Source of the DNA: Aureimonas ureilytica DSM 18598 = NBRC 106430
GTDB taxonomy: Bacteria > Pseudomonadota > Alphaproteobacteria > Rhizobiales > Rhizobiaceae
Assembly (NCBI RefSeq): GCF_000382705.1
Contig: NZ_ARQE01000007.1
Location: forward strand, 124,433-188,432
Reading direction: 5' to 3'
DNA length: 64,000 bases
The translations under genes and the position numbers were made by a program. The notes below the pieces were generated by a model. That model did no database searches. It was not told the DNA's origin and was given only the letters and a program-made list of their open reading frames with translations. Below are positions 34,303-43,844 of this stretch, in pieces (position 1 is the stretch's first letter; every line of letters begins with the position of its first letter).

Positions 34303-35805
34303 ATGCGCATTTCCAGGCGTCATCTCGCAAAGCTTCTGGGCGGTGCGATGCTTCTGACAGCGGTCCTCCCCGCGCAGGCCGCGCCGCGCACCGATCTCGT
34401 TCTGGGCATGACCACCGAGCCCGCCGGCCTCGACCCGACCGTCGCCGCGCCCGTCACGATCGGCCAGGTCACCTGGCAGAACGTCTATGAGGGTCTCGTT
34501 CGCATCGACCGCGACGGCAAGGTGCAGCCGCAGCTCGCCGAAAGCTGGACCGTCTCGCCCGATGGCCTGACCTATACGTTCAAGCTGCGTTCTGGCGTCA
34601 GCTTCCACGATGGCGAGGCCTTCGACAGCGCGGCCGCCAAGTTCACGCTGGACCGGGCGCGCGGCGAGGCCTCGGTGAACCCGCAGAAGCCCTTCTTCGC
34701 GGTGATCGATAGCGTGGATGCGCCCGATGCCGGCACGCTCACGCTCCGCCTGAAGCGCCCCGCCAGCAATCTTCTCTACTGGCTCGGCTGGCCGGCGGCC
34801 GTCATGGTGCCGCCCAAGGCTGCCGACACGATCAAGACGACGCCGATCGGCACCGGCCCCTTCCGCTTCGAAAGCTGGGCCAAGGGCGACCGGGTGGTTC
34901 TGAAGAAGAACGCCGACTATTGGGACAAGGCGGGCGCCGCCGCGCTCGATCAGGTGACCTTCCGCTTCATCGGCGATCCGCAGGCGCAGCTCGCGGCCGT
35001 GCAGTCGGGCGATGTCGACGCCTTCCCCCTCTTTGCCGCGCCCGAGCTGTTCACCACGCTCCAGAGCGACAAGCGCTTCACGACCGAAGTCGGCAAGACC
35101 GAGATGAAGGTCGTGGCCGGGCTGAACGGCGCGAAGAAGCCCTTCTCCGATCCGCGCGTGCGTCAGGCCCTGATGATGGCGATCGACCGCAACGTCCTGA
35201 TCGAGGGCGCCTATTCGGGCTTCGGCACCGCCATCGGCAGCCATTACACGCCGAACGACCCCGGCTACCAGGACCTCACCTCGGTCTACCCCTACGACCC
35301 GGAAAAGGCGAAGGCGCTGCTCGCCGAGGCCGGCTATGACGGCACGCTGGCCTTCACCATCAAGGCCCCGCAGATGCCGTATGCCACGCGCTCGGCCGAG
35401 ATCATGCAGGCCATGTTCGCGGAAGTCGGCGTCAACATGACGATCGAGCCGACCGAGTTCCCGGCGCGCTGGGTGGCCGACGTCTTCTCGGGCAAGAATT
35501 TCGACATGACGATCGTCGCCCATGCCGAGCCGATGGACGTCGCGATCTATTCGCGGCCGAACTATTATTTCGGCTACACCAACCCCGCCGTGGACGCCGC
35601 GATCTCGCAGGCCGAGCAGGCCACCAGCGAAGAGGACCGGCTGAAATCCTATGGCGAGGTCCAGTCGATCCTCGCCAAGGACGTGCCGGCGCTGTACCTC
35701 TTCGTGCTGCCCAAGCTCGCCGTCTGGAACGCCAATCTCCAGGGTTTCTGGACCAACGAGCCGATCCCGTCCAACGATCTGACGGAAGTGCGGTGGACGC
35801 AGTAA
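34303..35805 (+). CDS. ABC transporter substrate-binding protein, family 5
   Basis: A 500-residue periplasmic binding protein with a twin-arginine-like signal (MRISRRHLAKLLGGAMLLTAVLPAQA-AP). It carries SBP_bac_5 motifs LVRIDRDGKVQPQLAESWTV, FKLRSGVSFHDGEAFDS, IGTGPFRFESWAKGD and DPRVRQALMMAIDRNVLIEG. The ATG at 34303 has GGAGG about 10 bp upstream. The gene is followed after 214 bp by two permeases, two ATPases and an amidase, a complete importer. The ligand may be an amide-containing compound given the last gene, which is inference. Confidence 0.92.
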   Translation: MRISRRHLAKLLGGAMLLTAVLPAQAAPRTDLVLGMTTEPAGLDPTVAAPVTIGQVTWQNVYEGLVRIDRDGKVQPQLAESWTVSPDGLTYTFKLRSGVSFHDGEAFDSAAAKFTLDRARGEASVNPQKPFFAVIDSVDAPDAGTLTLRLKRPASNLLYWLGWPAAVMVPPKAADTIKTTPIGTGPFRFESWAKGDRVVLKKNADYWDKAGAAALDQVTFRFIGDPQAQLAAVQSGDVDAFPLFAAPELFTTLQSDKRFTTEVGKTEMKVVAGLNGAKKPFSDPRVRQALMMAIDRNVLIEGAYSGFGTAIGSHYTPNDPGYQDLTSVYPYDPEKAKALLAEAGYDGTLAFTIKAPQMPYATRSAEIMQAMFAEVGVNMTIEPTEFPARWVADVFSGKNFDMTIVAHAEPMDVAIYSRPNYYFGYTNPAVDAAISQAEQATSEEDRLKSYGEVQSILAKDVPALYLFVLPKLAVWNANLQGFWTNEPIPSNDLTEVRWTQ

Positions 35806-36019
35806 GAGTGGCTGACGAAGCCTCCGGGCGGGAAGCCGGCGAGGATCTTTTCGTTGCCGCGAGAAGCCGGGCACGGACCATGCAGCGCATGGGCGAGCAC
35901 CGGCGACACAGCGGCGAGGAAAGGAGACCGTCGGATCGACCCCGCAAGGTTTCGTCAGGCGCTTTCAACGCCGCCGCGCCCTCCCGCTTTCCCGCATCTC
36001 CCGCTCCGGCAGGCATTCC

Positions 36020-36973
36020 ATGCTCGGTCTCCTGGCAAGACGGGCCTTCGGCCTCGTCTCGACGCTTCTCGTCGTCTCGTTCCTGATCTTCCTCGCCATG
36101 AACGTGCTGCCGGGCGATCCGGCGGCGGTCATGCTCGGGACCTCGGCGCAGCCTGACACGCTCGCGGCGCTGCGCACCCAGATGGGGCTAGACGCGCCGA
36201 TGCTGGTGCGCTTCGGCCGCTGGATCGGCGGGGCGCTGACGGGCGATTTCGGCATTTCCTACACCTATGGCGTGCCGGTCGCGGGTCTCGTCGGCGAGCG
36301 GCTGCTCGTGACCCTGCCGCTGGCCGCCCTTTCCACGCTCATCGCGATCCTCGTTTCCATCCCGCTCGGCGTCACCGCCGCCGCCAACCAGGGGCGCTGG
36401 CGCGACGGACTGGTCACGGTCTTCACGCAAGGCAGCGTCGCGCTGCCCAATTTCTGGATCGGCCTTCTCCTGATCCTCGTCTTCTCGGTCAGCCTCGGCT
36501 GGATGCCGGCGGGCGGCTTTCCCGGCTGGCAGGCGGGCCTCGGCCCGGCGCTCGCTGCCCTCCTCCTTCCCGCCATCGCGCTCGCCCTGCCGCAGGCCGG
36601 CATCCTCACCCGCGTCACCCGAACGGCGGTTCTCGACATCCTGAACGAGGATTTCGTGCGCACCGCGCGAGCCAAAGGGCTGGACCGGCGCCGGGCGCTC
36701 TGGCGTCATGTCGTGCCGAACGCGCTCTTGCCCGTCGTCACCATGCTCGGCCTCCAGTTCACCTATCTCGTCGCCGGCTCGGTGCTGGTGGAAAACGTCT
36801 TCGGCCTGCCGGGCCTCGGGCGCCTCGCCTATCAGGCCTTCTCGCAGCGCGACCTCATCGTGATGCAGAGCGTCGTCCTGTTTCTCGCCGGCCTCGTGAT
36901 CGTCGTGAACTTCCTCGTGGACATGGCCTATCTCGCGCTCGATCCGCGCCTGCGCTCGGGAGCCGCGCAATGA
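36020..36973 (+). CDS. Dipeptide-type ABC transporter permease (DppB-like)
   Basis: A 317-residue permease with the hallmark VVSFLIFLAMNVLPGDPAAVML, six predicted membrane helices, and the EAA loop FVRTARAKGLDRRRALWRHVVPNALLPVV. It ends with the family motif DMAYLALDPRLR. Its stop overlaps the next permease start (ATGA). Second gene of the operon that starts with the binding protein at 34303. Confidence 0.93.
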   Translation: MLGLLARRAFGLVSTLLVVSFLIFLAMNVLPGDPAAVMLGTSAQPDTLAALRTQMGLDAPMLVRFGRWIGGALTGDFGISYTYGVPVAGLVGERLLVTLPLAALSTLIAILVSIPLGVTAAANQGRWRDGLVTVFTQGSVALPNFWIGLLLILVFSVSLGWMPAGGFPGWQAGLGPALAALLLPAIALALPQAGILTRVTRTAVLDILNEDFVRTARAKGLDRRRALWRHVVPNALLPVVTMLGLQFTYLVAGSVLVENVFGLPGLGRLAYQAFSQRDLIVMQSVVLFLAGLVIVVNFLVDMAYLALDPRLRSGAAQ

Positions 36974-37824
36974 GCGCGATCGCCCAGCCCGCGCCCCGGC
37001 GCTTCGTCTCGCGGCTGTCGCCCCGTCTTGTCGCGGGCAGCGCGATCGTCGGTCTTCTGGTGGCGCTGGCGCTCGTCTCGCTCGTCTGGACGCCCGCCTC
37101 GCCGACGCGCATGGCGATCGCCCAGAAGCTGAAAGCCCCGCTGGAGGTCGGCCTTCTCGGCACCGACCAGTTCGGCCGCGACGTTCTCTCGATCCTGATG
37201 GTCGGCGCGCAGAACTCGCTGAGCGTCGCCGCGCTCGCCGTCGCGCTCGGCGCGATCGGCGGCACGCTTCTCGGCGTTCTCGCGGCGGCCTGTCGCGGGC
37301 GGGTCGAGGAACTCGTGATGCGCGCCTGCGACGTCATCTTCGCCTTCCCGCCCATCGTCTCGGCCATGATGCTCGGCGCGCTGCTCGGGCCGGGGCGGCT
37401 GACGGCGATCGCCGCCATCGCGGTCTTCATGGTGCCGGTCTTCGCGCGCGTCACCCGCTCCACCGCCCTGCAGATCTGGTCGAGGGACTATATTCTCGCC
37501 GCGCGCGGGGCGGGCAAAGGCTCGGTCGCCATCACCTTCGCCCATGTCCTGCCCAACATCGCCAGCCAGATCATCGTGCAGGTGACGATCCAGCTCGGCC
37601 TTGCCATCCTCACCGAAGCCGGCCTGTCCTTTCTCGGCCTCGGCGCCCCGCCGCCGACGCCGAGCTGGGGGCGGATGCTCGCCGACGCGCAGGTGCAGAT
37701 GGCCGCCGCCCCCTGGCTCGCCATCGTGCCAGGCACCACGATCGCCCTCGCCGTCCTCGGCCTCAATCTTCTGGGCGATGGTTTGCGGGACCTTCTCGAC
37801 CCTCGACGGACCCTCGGCCGATGA
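36970..37824 (+). CDS. Dipeptide-type ABC transporter permease (DppC-like)
   Basis: A 284-residue permease with an N-terminal helix (residues ~20-42), the DppC signature LLGTDQFGRDVLSILMVGAQNS, five further helices, and the EAA loop YILAARGAGKGSVAITFAHVLPN. It overlaps both neighbours by 4 bp, so it is tightly coupled with the other permease and the first ATPase. Confidence 0.93.
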   Translation: MSAIAQPAPRRFVSRLSPRLVAGSAIVGLLVALALVSLVWTPASPTRMAIAQKLKAPLEVGLLGTDQFGRDVLSILMVGAQNSLSVAALAVALGAIGGTLLGVLAAACRGRVEELVMRACDVIFAFPPIVSAMMLGALLGPGRLTAIAAIAVFMVPVFARVTRSTALQIWSRDYILAARGAGKGSVAITFAHVLPNIASQIIVQVTIQLGLAILTEAGLSFLGLGAPPPTPSWGRMLADAQVQMAAAPWLAIVPGTTIALAVLGLNLLGDGLRDLLDPRRTLGR

Positions 37825-38804
37825 CCGCCCCTCTCCTTCGCGTCGATCATCTCGCCATCGACATCGCCCGCCCGGGCAAGACCCCGCTGCGCATCGTCGA
37901 CGACGTGTCCTTCGAGCTGGAGCGCGGCCAGACGCTCGGGATCGTCGGCGAATCGGGCTCCGGCAAGTCGATGCTCTCGCTGGCGCTGATCGGCCTTCTG
38001 CCAAGGTCCGCCGTCACCACCGGCTCCGTCCGCCTGGACGGACAGGAGCTTCTCGGGCAGGGCGACCGGGCGCTCTGCCGGGTTCGCGGCCAGCGCATCG
38101 GCATGATCTTTCAGGAGCCGATGACGGCGCTCAATCCGGGAATGCGAGTGGGCGACCAGATCGCCGAAGGTCTGGTGCGTGCCAAGGGCCTGTCGCGCTC
38201 CGCCGCCCGGCCGCGCGTGCTGGAGCTTCTGGAGCGCGTGCGCATTCCCGACGCGCGCCGGCGCATCGACGCCTATCCGCACGAAATGTCCGGCGGCCAG
38301 CGCCAGCGCATCGGCATCGCCATCGCGCTCGCGCTGGAGCCCGACATTCTCCTTGCCGACGAGCCGACCACCGCGCTCGACGTCACCGTGCAGGCCGAGA
38401 TTCTCGACATCGTCGCCGAGCTCGTGCGCGAGACCGGCATGGGCCTGATCCTCGTCAGCCACGATCTCGGCGTCATCGCCCGCGCGACCGAGCGGATGCT
38501 GGTGCTCTATGCGGGGGCGCGGCTGGAGGAAGGTCGGACGGTCGAGCTGCTCCAGCGCCCGGCCAATCCCTATACGGCGGGCCTTCTGAAGGCCATGCCG
38601 CGGCGCCTGCCCCCCGGCGAGCGGCTTTTCACCATTCCGGGCGGCGTGCCGCCGCTCACCGCCCTGCCGCCCGGCTGCCGCTTCGCGCCGCGCTGCGAGG
38701 CGCGCATCGAGGCTTGCGAGGCGGGCGAGCCGGCCTGGCGCCGGCTGAGCGAGCGGCATGGCGTGCGCTGCATTCGAGCCGAATCCGGAGGTGTCCTGCG
38801 ATGA
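37821..38804 (+). CDS. Oligopeptide-type ABC transporter ATPase (DppD-like)
   Basis: A 327-residue ATPase with Walker A (VGESGSGKSMLSLAL), Q-loop (MIFQEPMTALNPGM), signature (MSGGQRQRIGIAIAL) and Walker B (ILLADEPTTALDVTV). The C-terminal oligo_HPY-type extension has the cysteine-containing segment GCRFAPRCEARIEACEAGEP, characteristic of the Opp/Dpp ATPases. It overlaps its neighbours by ATGA on both sides. Confidence 0.93.
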   Translation: MTAPLLRVDHLAIDIARPGKTPLRIVDDVSFELERGQTLGIVGESGSGKSMLSLALIGLLPRSAVTTGSVRLDGQELLGQGDRALCRVRGQRIGMIFQEPMTALNPGMRVGDQIAEGLVRAKGLSRSAARPRVLELLERVRIPDARRRIDAYPHEMSGGQRQRIGIAIALALEPDILLADEPTTALDVTVQAEILDIVAELVRETGMGLILVSHDLGVIARATERMLVLYAGARLEEGRTVELLQRPANPYTAGLLKAMPRRLPPGERLFTIPGGVPPLTALPPGCRFAPRCEARIEACEAGEPAWRRLSERHGVRCIRAESGGVLR

Positions 38805-39820
38805 GCGCGCCGCTTCTGTCCCTTCGCGGCCTCGTTCGCGACTATGGCTCGGGCCTTGCCGGGCGCGGCACGCCGCTGCGCGCCGTCGACGGCGTGTCCC
38901 TGCAGGTGGAAAAGGGCGAGATCGTCGGCATCGTCGGCGAAAGCGGCTGCGGAAAATCGACGCTCGCCCGCGTCGTCGCCGCGCTCGACCGGCCGACAGA
39001 GGGTCAGGTCCTCCTCGACGGCGAAGACCTCTTCACCATGGACAAGCGCGCGCTGCTGCGCCGGCGCGACCGGTTCCAGATGGTGTTTCAGGACCCCTAC
39101 GGCTCGCTCGATCCGCGCCGGCGGATCGGCTGGTCGGTGGCCGAGCCGCTCGGCGTCCTCGCGCCCCGCTTGTCCAAGGCCGAGACCGAACGGCGCGTGG
39201 CCGAAATGCTGGAGGCGGTCGGGCTGAAGGCGGCCGACGCGAAGCGCTTCCCGCACGAATTTTCCGGCGGCCAGCGCCAGCGCGTCGCGATCGCGCGCGC
39301 GCTCGTCACACGGCCCGATCTCGTGATCGCCGACGAGGCGGTGTCGGCGCTCGACCTCTCGGTTCAGGCGCAGGTCCTGAACCTCATTCTCGACCTGCGC
39401 GAGCGCACCGGCGTCGCCTTCCTCTTCATCACCCACAACCTCTCGGTGGTGGACGCGATCTGCGACCGGGTCGCCGTCATGTATCGCGGGCGGATCGTGG
39501 AAAGCGGCGCGACCCGCGCCGTCTTCGACGCGCCGCGCCATCCCTATACGCGCCTGCTTCTGGCCGCCGAGCCCGGCCGCGAGGCCTCGGCCCCACAAGC
39601 CGCCGGGGCCGTTCCGCCCTTCCCCGAGGACGCCGCCGACTGGAACGGCTGCGCCTTCCGCCCGCGATGCGTCGCTGCGACGGAAATCTGCCGGCGCGAG
39701 GCCCCCGTCTCGGCCCCGGTGTCCGCCCCCAGCGAGCCGGACTGGGTCGTCGCCTGCCACCATGGGCGGGACGGCGTACGGACGGCCTTGGCGCAAACCG
39801 ACGCGGTTCCCCGATTCTGA
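38801..39820 (+). CDS. Oligopeptide-type ABC transporter ATPase (DppF-like)
   Basis: A 339-residue ATPase with Walker A (VGESGCGKSTLARVV), Q-loop (MVFQDPYGSLDPRRR), signature (FSGGQRQRVAIARALV) and Walker B (LVIADEAVSALDLSV), plus the C-terminal cysteine-rich element (GCAFRPRCVAATEICRRE). The adenine-interacting N-terminal segment differs from the DppD partner, as usual for this pair. The ATG at 38801 overlaps the previous stop. The downstream amidase starts 19 bp after its stop, so it is part of the same unit. Confidence 0.93.
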   Translation: MSAPLLSLRGLVRDYGSGLAGRGTPLRAVDGVSLQVEKGEIVGIVGESGCGKSTLARVVAALDRPTEGQVLLDGEDLFTMDKRALLRRRDRFQMVFQDPYGSLDPRRRIGWSVAEPLGVLAPRLSKAETERRVAEMLEAVGLKAADAKRFPHEFSGGQRQRVAIARALVTRPDLVIADEAVSALDLSVQAQVLNLILDLRERTGVAFLFITHNLSVVDAICDRVAVMYRGRIVESGATRAVFDAPRHPYTRLLLAAEPGREASAPQAAGAVPPFPEDAADWNGCAFRPRCVAATEICRREAPVSAPVSAPSEPDWVVACHHGRDGVRTALAQTDAVPRF

Positions 39821-39839
39821 ACGAAAAGAGCCCATCCGC

Positions 39840-41243
39840 ATGACCTCCCTTCTCGACCTGACCGCGAGCGTACTCCTGCGCCGGTTCCGCGACCGATCGC
39901 TGTCGCCCTCCGAATATTGGGAGGCGGTGGAAACGCGCATCGCGGCCTTCGAGCCCGATGTCGCGGCGCTCTGGGCCTACGACCCGGAAGACGCGAGGCG
40001 CGAGGCGCGCGCCTCGACCGAGCGCTGGGCGCGCGGGGCGCCGGTGGGCGCGCTCGACGGCGTGCCCGTGTCGGTCAAGGAACTCATCGCGACGCGCGGC
40101 CTCGGCGTGCCGCTCGGCACGGCGGCGACCGTGATGCAGCCCGCCGAGGTGGACGCGCCGGCGGCGGCGCGCCTGCGCGAGGACGGCGCGATCCTCTTCG
40201 CCAAGACGACCTGCCCGGACTACGGCATGTTGTCCTCCGGCCTGTCCTCCTTCCACAAACTGTCGCGCAACCCGTGGAACCTCGCGCTCAATCCGGGCGG
40301 GTCGAGTTCCGGCGCGTCGGCGGCGGCGGCGGCGAGCTACGGCCCGTTCCATGTCGGCACCGATATCGGCGGCTCCATCCGTCTGCCGGCGGGCTGGACC
40401 GGGACCTTCGGCCTGAAGCCGAGCCACGGGCGCGTTCCCGTCGACCCCTTCTATGTCGGGCGCTGCATCGGGCCGATGACCCGGACCGTGGAGGACGCCG
40501 CGCTGATGATGGCCTCGATGTCCCGCCCCGACTGGCGCGACGCGACCAGCCTGCCGCCCGAGGCGATCGACTGGACCGATATCGAGGGCGCCGACGTCCG
40601 GGGCCTGCGCGTCGGCCTCATGATGGACGCCGGCTGCGGCCTTGCCGTGGAGCCGGAAGTCGAGGCGGCCGTGCGGCAGGCCGCGCGCTGGTTCGAGGCG
40701 GCGGGCGCCGAGGTCGTGGACGTGAAGCCGGTCCTCACCCGCGCGATGCTGGACGGGCTCGACGCCTTCTGGCGGGCGCGCTTCTGGGGCCAGATGCTGG
40801 CGCTGGAGGAATCCCGGCGCGCGCTGATCCTGCCCTATATTCTCGACTGGGCGAAGGCGGGCGCGGATGTCAGCGGCGTCGAGGCCATCCGGGGGTTCGA
40901 CCAGACCATGGCGATGCGCAAGGCCTGCGTGACCCTGTTCCAGGGCGTCGACATCGTCCTGTCGCCGACCAATCCGATCGTCTCCTATCCAGCCGAATGG
41001 GCCTCGCCCACCAACGACCCGCAGCGCCCCTTCGAGCACATCGCCTTCACCGTTCCCTGGAACATGTCGGAGCAGCCGGCGGCCTCGGTCAATTGCGGCT
41101 TCGCGGCGAACGGCATGCCGATCGGGCTCCAGATCGTCGGCCCCCGCTTTGCCGATCTGGCGGTTCTGCGGATGTCGCGCTTCGTGGAAACCCGGCGCGG
41201 CGCGATGCGGCCCTGGCCCGCGCCCGCGATGGCCGCAGCCTGA
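39840..41243 (+). CDS. Amidase signature family hydrolase
   Basis: A 467-residue amidase of the AS superfamily, which hydrolyses amide bonds. The catalytic triad is visible as Lys80 (VSVKELIA), cis-Ser155 (NPGGSSSGAS) and nucleophile Ser179 (DIGGSIRLPAG). The C-terminal region is standard (NCGFAANGMPIGLQIVGPRFAD). It is probably cytoplasmic because no signal peptide is seen. It is the last gene of the ABC operon, so the importer may deliver an amide that this enzyme cleaves. It is not a GatA, since gatB and gatC are absent. Confidence 0.9.
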   Translation: MTSLLDLTASVLLRRFRDRSLSPSEYWEAVETRIAAFEPDVAALWAYDPEDARREARASTERWARGAPVGALDGVPVSVKELIATRGLGVPLGTAATVMQPAEVDAPAAARLREDGAILFAKTTCPDYGMLSSGLSSFHKLSRNPWNLALNPGGSSSGASAAAAASYGPFHVGTDIGGSIRLPAGWTGTFGLKPSHGRVPVDPFYVGRCIGPMTRTVEDAALMMASMSRPDWRDATSLPPEAIDWTDIEGADVRGLRVGLMMDAGCGLAVEPEVEAAVRQAARWFEAAGAEVVDVKPVLTRAMLDGLDAFWRARFWGQMLALEESRRALILPYILDWAKAGADVSGVEAIRGFDQTMAMRKACVTLFQGVDIVLSPTNPIVSYPAEWASPTNDPQRPFEHIAFTVPWNMSEQPAASVNCGFAANGMPIGLQIVGPRFADLAVLRMSRFVETRRGAMRPWPAPAMAAA

Positions 41244-41495
41244 GGCAGGCCGCCGGGACGCGCGCGGGCTCCGGGCGGACAGCGTTTTCGCGCCGGCGAC
41301 CAGCGCTGGAGGGACCGGGCCGGATGGGGGCCCGCTCGTCCCGCGCAGGACGAATACAACCTTAGGCTTCAGCCATTTATAGGGTTTCTACTTCAACAAG
41401 GCGCGCGGCCGTCTCGCCGGCCCGTAACCTTATCTTCAGCTCGTGCTGCCTATCCTTAGCTAGCAATGATTGGGTGAGTAACACAGGGAAGGCCG

Positions 41496-43679
41496 GTGCT
41501 CGACATGCCTGAGCAGGATAGCCTGGTCACTTTGAGACCCAGCCCACGCCCTCTCGATCTTGCGGCCGCGATGGAACGGGTCGCGACGCTCGAGCGCGCC
41601 AACGCGGACCTGGAAGCGCGCCTGCGCGAAAGCGAAATCCGCTATCGCTACGCCAACGAGCTGAGCAACCAGATCACCTGGATCGCTTCACCGACCGGCG
41701 AGGCCCTGGACTTCTCGCCGCTCTGGACGACGCTGACGGGCATGAGCCTGGAAGAGAGCGTCGGCACGGGCTGGGGCGCCGCCATGTATCCCGAGGACCG
41801 GGAACAGGCCTTCGCCATCTGGCGGCACGCGCTTGCGACCGGGGAGCGCTTGGAGGCCGACTATCGCCTGAGGCTTTCCAACGGCGAGCTGCGCTGGTTC
41901 CACATCCGGGCCGCGCCGCGCCTTTCGGCCGACGGCTCGGTCCTATGCTGGTACGGCACGATCGAGGACACGCACGACTGGAAGGTCGCCGAGGACGCGC
42001 TGAAGGCCAGCGAGGCGATGATCCGCAACGTCCTGGAAAGCACGACGGATTACGTCTTCGTGGTCGATCGGGACTGGCGCGTCACCTTCATGAACACGCG
42101 GTGGGCGGATTTCGTCCGCCAGGAGCGGAACGGCAAGCTCGGTGATGTTCTCTGGGACCTCTTCCCCGAGGATCGCGGCACCAAACTGGAAACGAACTAC
42201 CACCAGGCCCTGGCCACCGGACGGCCGGTTCGCTTCGAGGCCTATGTCGCGCGAGGCGACATCTGGCTCGACATCAACGCCTGCCCGATGCTCGACGGTC
42301 TGGCCGTCTTCTTTCGCGACGTCACCGACACCAAGCGCGCGCAGGACGATATCGCGCGTCTGGCGCATCAGGACGCCTTGACCGGGCTCGCCAACCGGAC
42401 GGTGCTCAACAAGGAGCTGGAAGAGGCCTTCCTGCAGCGCACCGAGCGCAGCACCGGCCTTCTCATGCTCGACCTCGATCTCTTCAAGGAGGTCAACGAC
42501 ACGCTCGGCCATGCGGTCGGCGACGAATTGCTGCGCGCCGTGGCGGGTCGTCTGAAGGGCGAGCTCGGCGAAGGGGACGTTTTCGCGCGGCTCGGCGGCG
42601 ACGAGTTCGCGGTGATCCACCGTCTCGATGCGGACGAGAGCAGCGTGGAGGCTCTCGCCGAACGTCTCATGGCCGGTTTCACCGACTGTTTCTTCATCGA
42701 CGGCATCGCGATCAAGCTGGCCGCCAGCATCGGAACGGCCCTGTCCTGCCCGACGCACGAGTCGGCCAACGACCTCCTGAAGGCCGCCGATATCGCCCTT
42801 TACCGCGCCAAGGAAGGCGGACGGGGTGCGATCAGCGCCTTCGACGGCGGCATGGCCGATCGCCTGCACGCCCGCCAGACGATGAAGGTCGATCTGGAGG
42901 TGGCGTTGGTGCTGGGCGAATTGCGCCTCGTTTACCAGCCGCTTCTCGACATCTCCTCCGGGCGCATCGCGGGCGCCGAGGCGCTTCTGCGCTGGCGCCA
43001 TCCCTCGAAGGGCGAGATTTCCCCGGCCGAGTTCATTCCGCTGGCGGAGGACACGGGCCTCATCGTCGAGATCGGCGACTGGGTGCTGCGGCAGGCCTGC
43101 ATTCAGGCCGCGTCCTGGCCGAGCGACTGCACCATCGCCGTCAATCTCTCGCCCGTCCAGATCAGAGACGAAACCCTGCCCGAGCGCGTGCAATACGCGC
43201 TGTCCTATGCGGGGATCGATCCTTCACGCCTGGAACTGGAGATCACCGAGTCGGTGCTGCTGAATGACAGCGAGCGCAACCTCGCGATGCTGCACGCCCT
43301 GCGCAAGATCGGCGTTCGCATCGCCCTCGACGATTTCGGCACGGGCTATTCCTCGCTCTCCTATCTGCGTCACTTCCCGTTCGACAAGCTGAAGCTCGAC
43401 CGTTGCTTCGTGGGCGATATCGGCGCTTCGCCCCAGACCGAGGCGATCATCCGGGCGGCGGGCGAGATGGGACGCGCCCTGTCGATGACCACCACCGCCG
43501 AGGGAGTCGAGACGCAGGAGCAGTTCGACTGGCTGTGCCTCAACGGCTGGACGCAGTCGCAGGGCTGGCTGACCGGCCGTCCGATGGAAGCGGCCGCGAT
43601 CAAGGATTGGATCGTGGGACGCGACGCCGTTCACCGGGAAAAGGTCATGGATCGCCGTCCCGCGATCGCAGTGGCCTGA
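41496..43679 (+). CDS. PAS-PAS-GGDEF-EAL cyclic-di-GMP signalling protein
   Basis: A 727-residue cytoplasmic protein with no membrane segments. After a short coiled segment (residues ~23-48) come two PAS domains (~48-165 and ~170-285). A diguanylate cyclase domain with intact GGDEF at 367-371 follows, then an EAL phosphodiesterase domain with Glu495-Ala-Leu497 and the catalytic DDFGTGYSSLSYL. Both enzymatic motifs are intact, so it could make or break c-di-GMP depending on the PAS signal. It starts at the GTG at 41496 with GGGAAGG a few bases upstream; an ATG three codons later is possible. It stands alone. Confidence 0.93.
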   Translation: MLDMPEQDSLVTLRPSPRPLDLAAAMERVATLERANADLEARLRESEIRYRYANELSNQITWIASPTGEALDFSPLWTTLTGMSLEESVGTGWGAAMYPEDREQAFAIWRHALATGERLEADYRLRLSNGELRWFHIRAAPRLSADGSVLCWYGTIEDTHDWKVAEDALKASEAMIRNVLESTTDYVFVVDRDWRVTFMNTRWADFVRQERNGKLGDVLWDLFPEDRGTKLETNYHQALATGRPVRFEAYVARGDIWLDINACPMLDGLAVFFRDVTDTKRAQDDIARLAHQDALTGLANRTVLNKELEEAFLQRTERSTGLLMLDLDLFKEVNDTLGHAVGDELLRAVAGRLKGELGEGDVFARLGGDEFAVIHRLDADESSVEALAERLMAGFTDCFFIDGIAIKLAASIGTALSCPTHESANDLLKAADIALYRAKEGGRGAISAFDGGMADRLHARQTMKVDLEVALVLGELRLVYQPLLDISSGRIAGAEALLRWRHPSKGEISPAEFIPLAEDTGLIVEIGDWVLRQACIQAASWPSDCTIAVNLSPVQIRDETLPERVQYALSYAGIDPSRLELEITESVLLNDSERNLAMLHALRKIGVRIALDDFGTGYSSLSYLRHFPFDKLKLDRCFVGDIGASPQTEAIIRAAGEMGRALSMTTTAEGVETQEQFDWLCLNGWTQSQGWLTGRPMEAAAIKDWIVGRDAVHREKVMDRRPAIAVA

Positions 43680-43731
43680 AGACCGTCCAAGCGACCTCGC
43701 GAAGCGCGCGGCGCCCTCGCGCCACGGCCTG

Positions 43732-43763
43732 GGTTCCAGGGTGCGGGGGTTCCAGGGTGCGGG
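43732..43763. repeat. 16-bp tandem repeat, two copies
   Basis: GGTTCCAGGGTGCGGG occurs twice head to tail (43732-43747 and 43748-43763), followed by a degenerate third unit with GGTGCGGGC. It lies in the short spacer between the convergent GGDEF-EAL and lrp genes. Confidence 0.85.
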
Positions 43764-43844
43764 GCCCCCAAGGTGCGGGCGGGGCCGCGCGAGTGAAGCC
43801 CTCGCACCGCCTCCCGACGCCGGCGGGCGCCCCCCATGCGCCCG

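Noticed and set aside
31804-35874. 1356-codon open frame on the minus strand
   Set aside because: It runs antisense through a LysR gene, most of a binding-protein gene and a dehydrogenase gene that all have clear family motifs; the translation is a low-complexity R/G/E/H-rich shadow caused by high G+C content.
39840-41243. Glutamyl-tRNA amidotransferase subunit A (gatA)
   Set aside because: gatB and gatC are absent and the gene is in an ABC transporter operon; amidase family only.
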